Below are positions 60,847 through 64,000 of a DNA stretch of 64,000 bases, piece after piece. Below the pieces are notes generated by a model. The model had not been told where the DNA came from. It worked only from the letters and a program-made list of their open reading frames with translations, and searched no databases. Origin of the DNA: Grifola frondosa (taxonomy: Eukaryota > Basidiomycota > Agaricomycetes > Polyporales > Grifolaceae); NCBI GenBank assembly GCA_001683735.1, contig LUGG01000005.1, positions 558,001-622,000 on the forward strand, in the 5' to 3' direction. Position 1 is the stretch's first letter. Each line of letters starts with the position of its first letter. The translations under genes and the position numbers were made by a program.

Positions 60847-62861
60847 TTCATCATCTCCATCCCACTAAAAGTCACCTTGACGAGGTGCAGTTGGACAATG
60901 TATGATATTGTGTGTACCATTAATTGCATGTGAATTGCATGACCAAGCCTTGCCATGAACCTCGCACCTTAACGGCTCTTAAATTGGCTGGAAAACTTTT
61001 GTTGTCTTGCCTTCTGCTCAGTGCTCAGATTTATAATAGGTGACGGTCAATACTAAGCTTAAAGGAGCTGGGCAACTTGAATCTTCGCCTGCGACGCGTC
61101 AGTCGCGCCCGCCAACGCGGTCACGTGCAACTACAAAATCAAAAGATCGTCCACAGTGGACTCTGGAGAGGAAATCTACATCCTGCTTGCACTCAGCCCT
61201 CATATATCTCTTTTATGTGTTCATTTTATAAGCTTTATTTGGGTTTTGATTCAATGGGCTAACCAGCCGGGCGACATGTTGCACACAGAGATGGAGAATC
61301 ATTAAATTCGTTCAGGCTCCGTTGACACCACCCAATTCTGAAGCACTATCTTCGCTACTTTTGCAGACGTTCTGCATCGTCTATGTTCTACGTATTCATC
61401 ATCTGTCAGTCAAGCTCCAGGTTGTTTTCGCTGTCACTTCTGTCACTAGTCATCGTGTGCATGTATGCCCTTGATACAGTACACCACGATAATGATGGCG
61501 GAAATATCCTCGGAAACCGATGTCCACACTTATTGCCCTTCATGTCTTGCTTAGGTACATGCTCATCCCCGTGCGTGCTCATCTCAGCTCCATTTCATTC
61601 GTATCAGTCTAACACCCTCATGAGAATGGCCGAATTTGTATCACACCTTGCACAGCTCACGCGTTTGGTGACACTCTGGTGTTGTCGTTCGTTACATCAT
61701 ATTGGTGTGTGCACTCGTATGTCACTGGATTGTGGTTCAATTTACTCATATGAATATGATCCACAGCTCTACTCTATTGTGATGTCTGCCTCATTATTAC
61801 CGCTGAGTCAACAAGAATTGGAAAGGGAGCCGCTTGGTCGCAATGCGGAATTGCCTCTCCATTGGTGGATTGACTCACCTGAGAGGCGTCGACCATTGTC
61901 ATGAATATACATTACATTTTTCCATCACTTCGCAAGGTTCGCATCATTTGCTTTCCAGTGTTTAACGAACTGCACTTGAATATTCATAAGCTCGTCGTCA
62001 CGAAATCGAACCCCCCCTCCCCTCCACATTCCAATACTTAAGTGGCAGATAGAACTCGCAAGCTTCGACATTCAACATGTTGCTCCAAAGCAGTTTCTCA
62101 TCAGCAGATTGTGAATGGGCGCAGCTGGCCGGACCGTGGCGAGGAAATATCGGAATCACAGAGACATCTCTTGGCGCATGCTATTACGCCCATATTCCCC
62201 TCTGACCACACGCCATTGGACCGAGAAACCTTGTGCATCTGACACGTACATTCAGCCCCGCTTCTATTGCGGTGATTGCCTTCTTCAAAGTCTTGGCCCG
62301 AGGTGATCTAATTTCGCATTGACATTGCTCATGCCACCACAATTCTTTCGCTGTAGCGAAGCAGCCTATCAAATAGACTTTCGCGGATATCGACGGCCCG
62401 CCCATGCTTCTGAAGCTCTATCAGGTATAATATCTAGTTTCTTTGGATGCAAATCTGCCACAAGGATACCGCAAGGTGCACACCTCCTCGCACAATGTTC
62501 GTTGCTACTGAGCTTGGACCCGAACGTTCGCCGTTCGTATACGTTCTGACGGCCCGACACGAGCTGTTTGGTCTTCGCCTTGGGAGAGCCTCGGAAACGA
62601 GCGTCACCTGCAACTGCTTTCACGCAACCCGCAATGCCAGACCTGCACCGCTCGCATCTCGTTTTATGCTGCCCAGCATTTTATGATCACGCAGCCTCAC
62701 AGTTGCCCACTTGTAGTATGCAAAACGAACGGCCCGCCGCCTTTCGTCTGGCTTCCATCTTGGAGGAGCCTCGGAAAACTGTCTGCATCACCTGCAGCTC
62801 ACCTTCATTTGCAATCCATGCAGTCTACCGAGGCTCAGCCGACGACCTTTACGCCCAACCC
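60847..62861. other. 2-kb interval without a recognised gene
   Basis: A plus-strand open frame at 61383-61904 reaches 173 codons but is Cys/Leu/Ser-rich without a recognisable domain and is probably chance. Shorter frames at 62040-62940 are likewise unrecognised. A GGTCACGTG E-box lies near 61120. Confidence 0.4.
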
Positions 62862-62867
62862 TATAAA
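62862..62867 (+). promoter_or_regulatory. TATA box of pectate lyase gene
   Basis: TATAAA lies about 75 bases before the inferred start region of the pectate lyase at 62943. Confidence 0.55.
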
Positions 62868-62942
62868 GCAACCCTCCAGGGATGCCACTATCATTCAGAA
62901 CACCCTCAGTTCTACTTCAATTGTTTGCAGAGCACCTGACAG

Positions 62943-64000
62943 TGAAATTCTACTCTGCTCTTCTCGTGCTCGCCTCTATTTCTCTGGTTCTTGTAAGCAT
63001 GCCTTCTGTCACATTCGGACGAGACGATGATGACTGCTTAACGTAGGCCAGTCCCGGCCTGCAGAAACGGGCATCGGTCAATGACGTTGCTACCGTTGGC
63101 TACGCAGCCCTTGGAAAGTACGGCCTTCATTTTGATATCACTTTTATTTGGCTGGACACATCTCGTTCAGGACAACTGGCGGCGCTGGCGGACCTCAGAC
63201 CGTCGTTACGACTCTTGACGCTCTCACCTCTGCGGTCACAGGCAATGACCCGAAGATCGTGATCATTCAGGGTACGGCGGTAGCCTCCTCATATAAGTAG
63301 GTCGCTCATTCTGCCCTGCAGGTACCATCACCGGTAACACGGTCGTGAAGGTTGGCTCCAATACCACAGTGTTGGGAAGGGGGCCAGTGAGTTTGCTTCA
63401 TCTGATTGTTGCCTTACCGTCAGACTCATGAACGCCGTGATACAGCTCTGCAAGGTGTAGGCCTCCGCGTCTTGAATGAGCAGAACGGTAAGATAGACCT
63501 GACACGCATTCACGACGACACCGACCGATGACATGGTCCGTTTACCGTCAGTCATTATCCGCAACATTGCGATCAAGGAAGTCTTGGCATCTGCCGGGGA
63601 TGCGCTCGGCATCCAGGCGGCGAGCAACGTTTGGATTGATCATATGGACCTGTCGAGCAACTGGGCCCACGACAAAGTTAGTATTCTCTTATTTCTCTCC
63701 GTTAATCACTTGCTTACAAGATCATCAGGACTAGCAAGTCGCTCCTTCCTATGCGAAGAGCTTTCACTGACAGGAAGCCTTCCATGTGTAGCTACGACGG
63801 CCTGCTCGATATCACACACGGATGCACCTTCATCACTGCCACATATAATTATTTGCACGACCACTGGAAAGCCTCACTCATTGGCCACTCTGACTCGAAC
63901 GGCGCCCAGGATGTCGCCATCACGGTCACGTAAGTGAGACCATGCATGATCTGTATATTCCCGCCACAACTGACTGGCATCAGGTATGCCTACAACTACT
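62943..64000 (+). CDS. pectate lyase, polysaccharide lyase family 1 (3' end beyond window)
   Basis: This secreted enzyme cleaves polygalacturonate by beta-elimination. The signal peptide reads (M)KFYSALLVLASISLVL-ASPG, but the ATG is missing: the sequence is CAGTGAAATTC, where one A before TG would give ATGAAATTC. Exons continue LQKRASVNDVATVGYAALGK, TTGGAGGPQTVVTTLDALTS, NDPKIVIIQGTITGN, SNTTVLGRG and GVGLRVLNEQNVIIRNIAIK. The catalytic/calcium region follows: ASNVWIDHMDLSSNWAHDK, YYDGLLDITHGCTFITATYN, YLHDHWKASLIGHSDSNGAQ, VAITVTYAYNY at the window edge. The vWIDH and DHWKASLIG motifs are characteristic. Introns are 50-70 nt. Confidence 0.9.

Noticed and set aside
61383..61904. 173-codon open frame on the plus strand
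   Set aside because: No domain, odd Cys/Ser/Leu composition, no introns in a genome where most genes have them, and no conserved motif.

Overview
The window reads as a gene-dense stretch of an Agaricomycete (mushroom-forming basidiomycete) nuclear genome. Almost every gene is broken by many 45-70 nt GT-AG introns. Gene families that are typical of, or largely confined to, basidiomycetes are present (two DUF6533-type membrane proteins, an AIM3/BBC1-type protein, a secreted Ala/Ser/Thr-rich protein). A class II secreted peroxidase with a complete manganese site suggests a white-rot, possibly Polyporales, lifestyle. I infer the lineage from gene content only.

Layout. 1-3.5 kb: gene remnants lie side by side, namely a FOL1 N-terminal piece with two dihydroneopterin-aldolase domains, a duplicated tail of homogentisate dioxygenase, a frameshifted kinase-like gene and a short cellobiohydrolase (GH7) piece. 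4.9-11.4 kb: intact homogentisate 1,2-dioxygenase (+), then a large trehalose-phosphate synthase-complex subunit (-). 11.8 kb: an intron-containing tRNA, probably His. 12.7-19.8 kb: DML1/misato (-) and a DUF89 damage-control phosphatase (+) share a divergent promoter; next is a secreted M28 aminopeptidase (-). 22-28.5 kb: a multi-pass membrane protein (+), a secreted FAD amine oxidase (-) and a FluG-like amidohydrolase (+). 28.8-34.5 kb: a SET methyltransferase (-), DIM1 rRNA dimethylase (+), a BolA-like protein (-) and an AIM3/BBC1-type protein (+). 35-36.8 kb: manganese peroxidase (-). 38.4-50.3 kb: two DUF6533 paralogues (-) flank eIF2D/TMA64 (+), one uncharacterised gene (-) and a coiled-coil/membrane-hairpin protein (+). 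52-64 kb: a Kelch protein (+), a secreted low-complexity protein (+), a UbiA prenyltransferase (-), a triple SMP-repeat protein (+) and a pectate lyase that runs off the right edge (+).

Functionally it is a mix of housekeeping genes (ribosome maturation, translation, Fe-S handling, tyrosine catabolism, cytoskeleton) and secreted degradative or stress functions (manganese peroxidase, pectate lyase, aminopeptidase, trehalose, SMP). I see no operon-like or single-pathway cluster and no transposon with recognisable coding capacity.

An overriding caution: at least a dozen otherwise well-conserved genes, including essential ones, each carry one or two apparent single-base deletions, several of them in short homopolymer runs. 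This looks more like consensus error than biology. Reading frames below are therefore reported across those breaks, and exon boundaries are hand-derived. No complete defence, toxin-antitoxin or CRISPR-like system was found.
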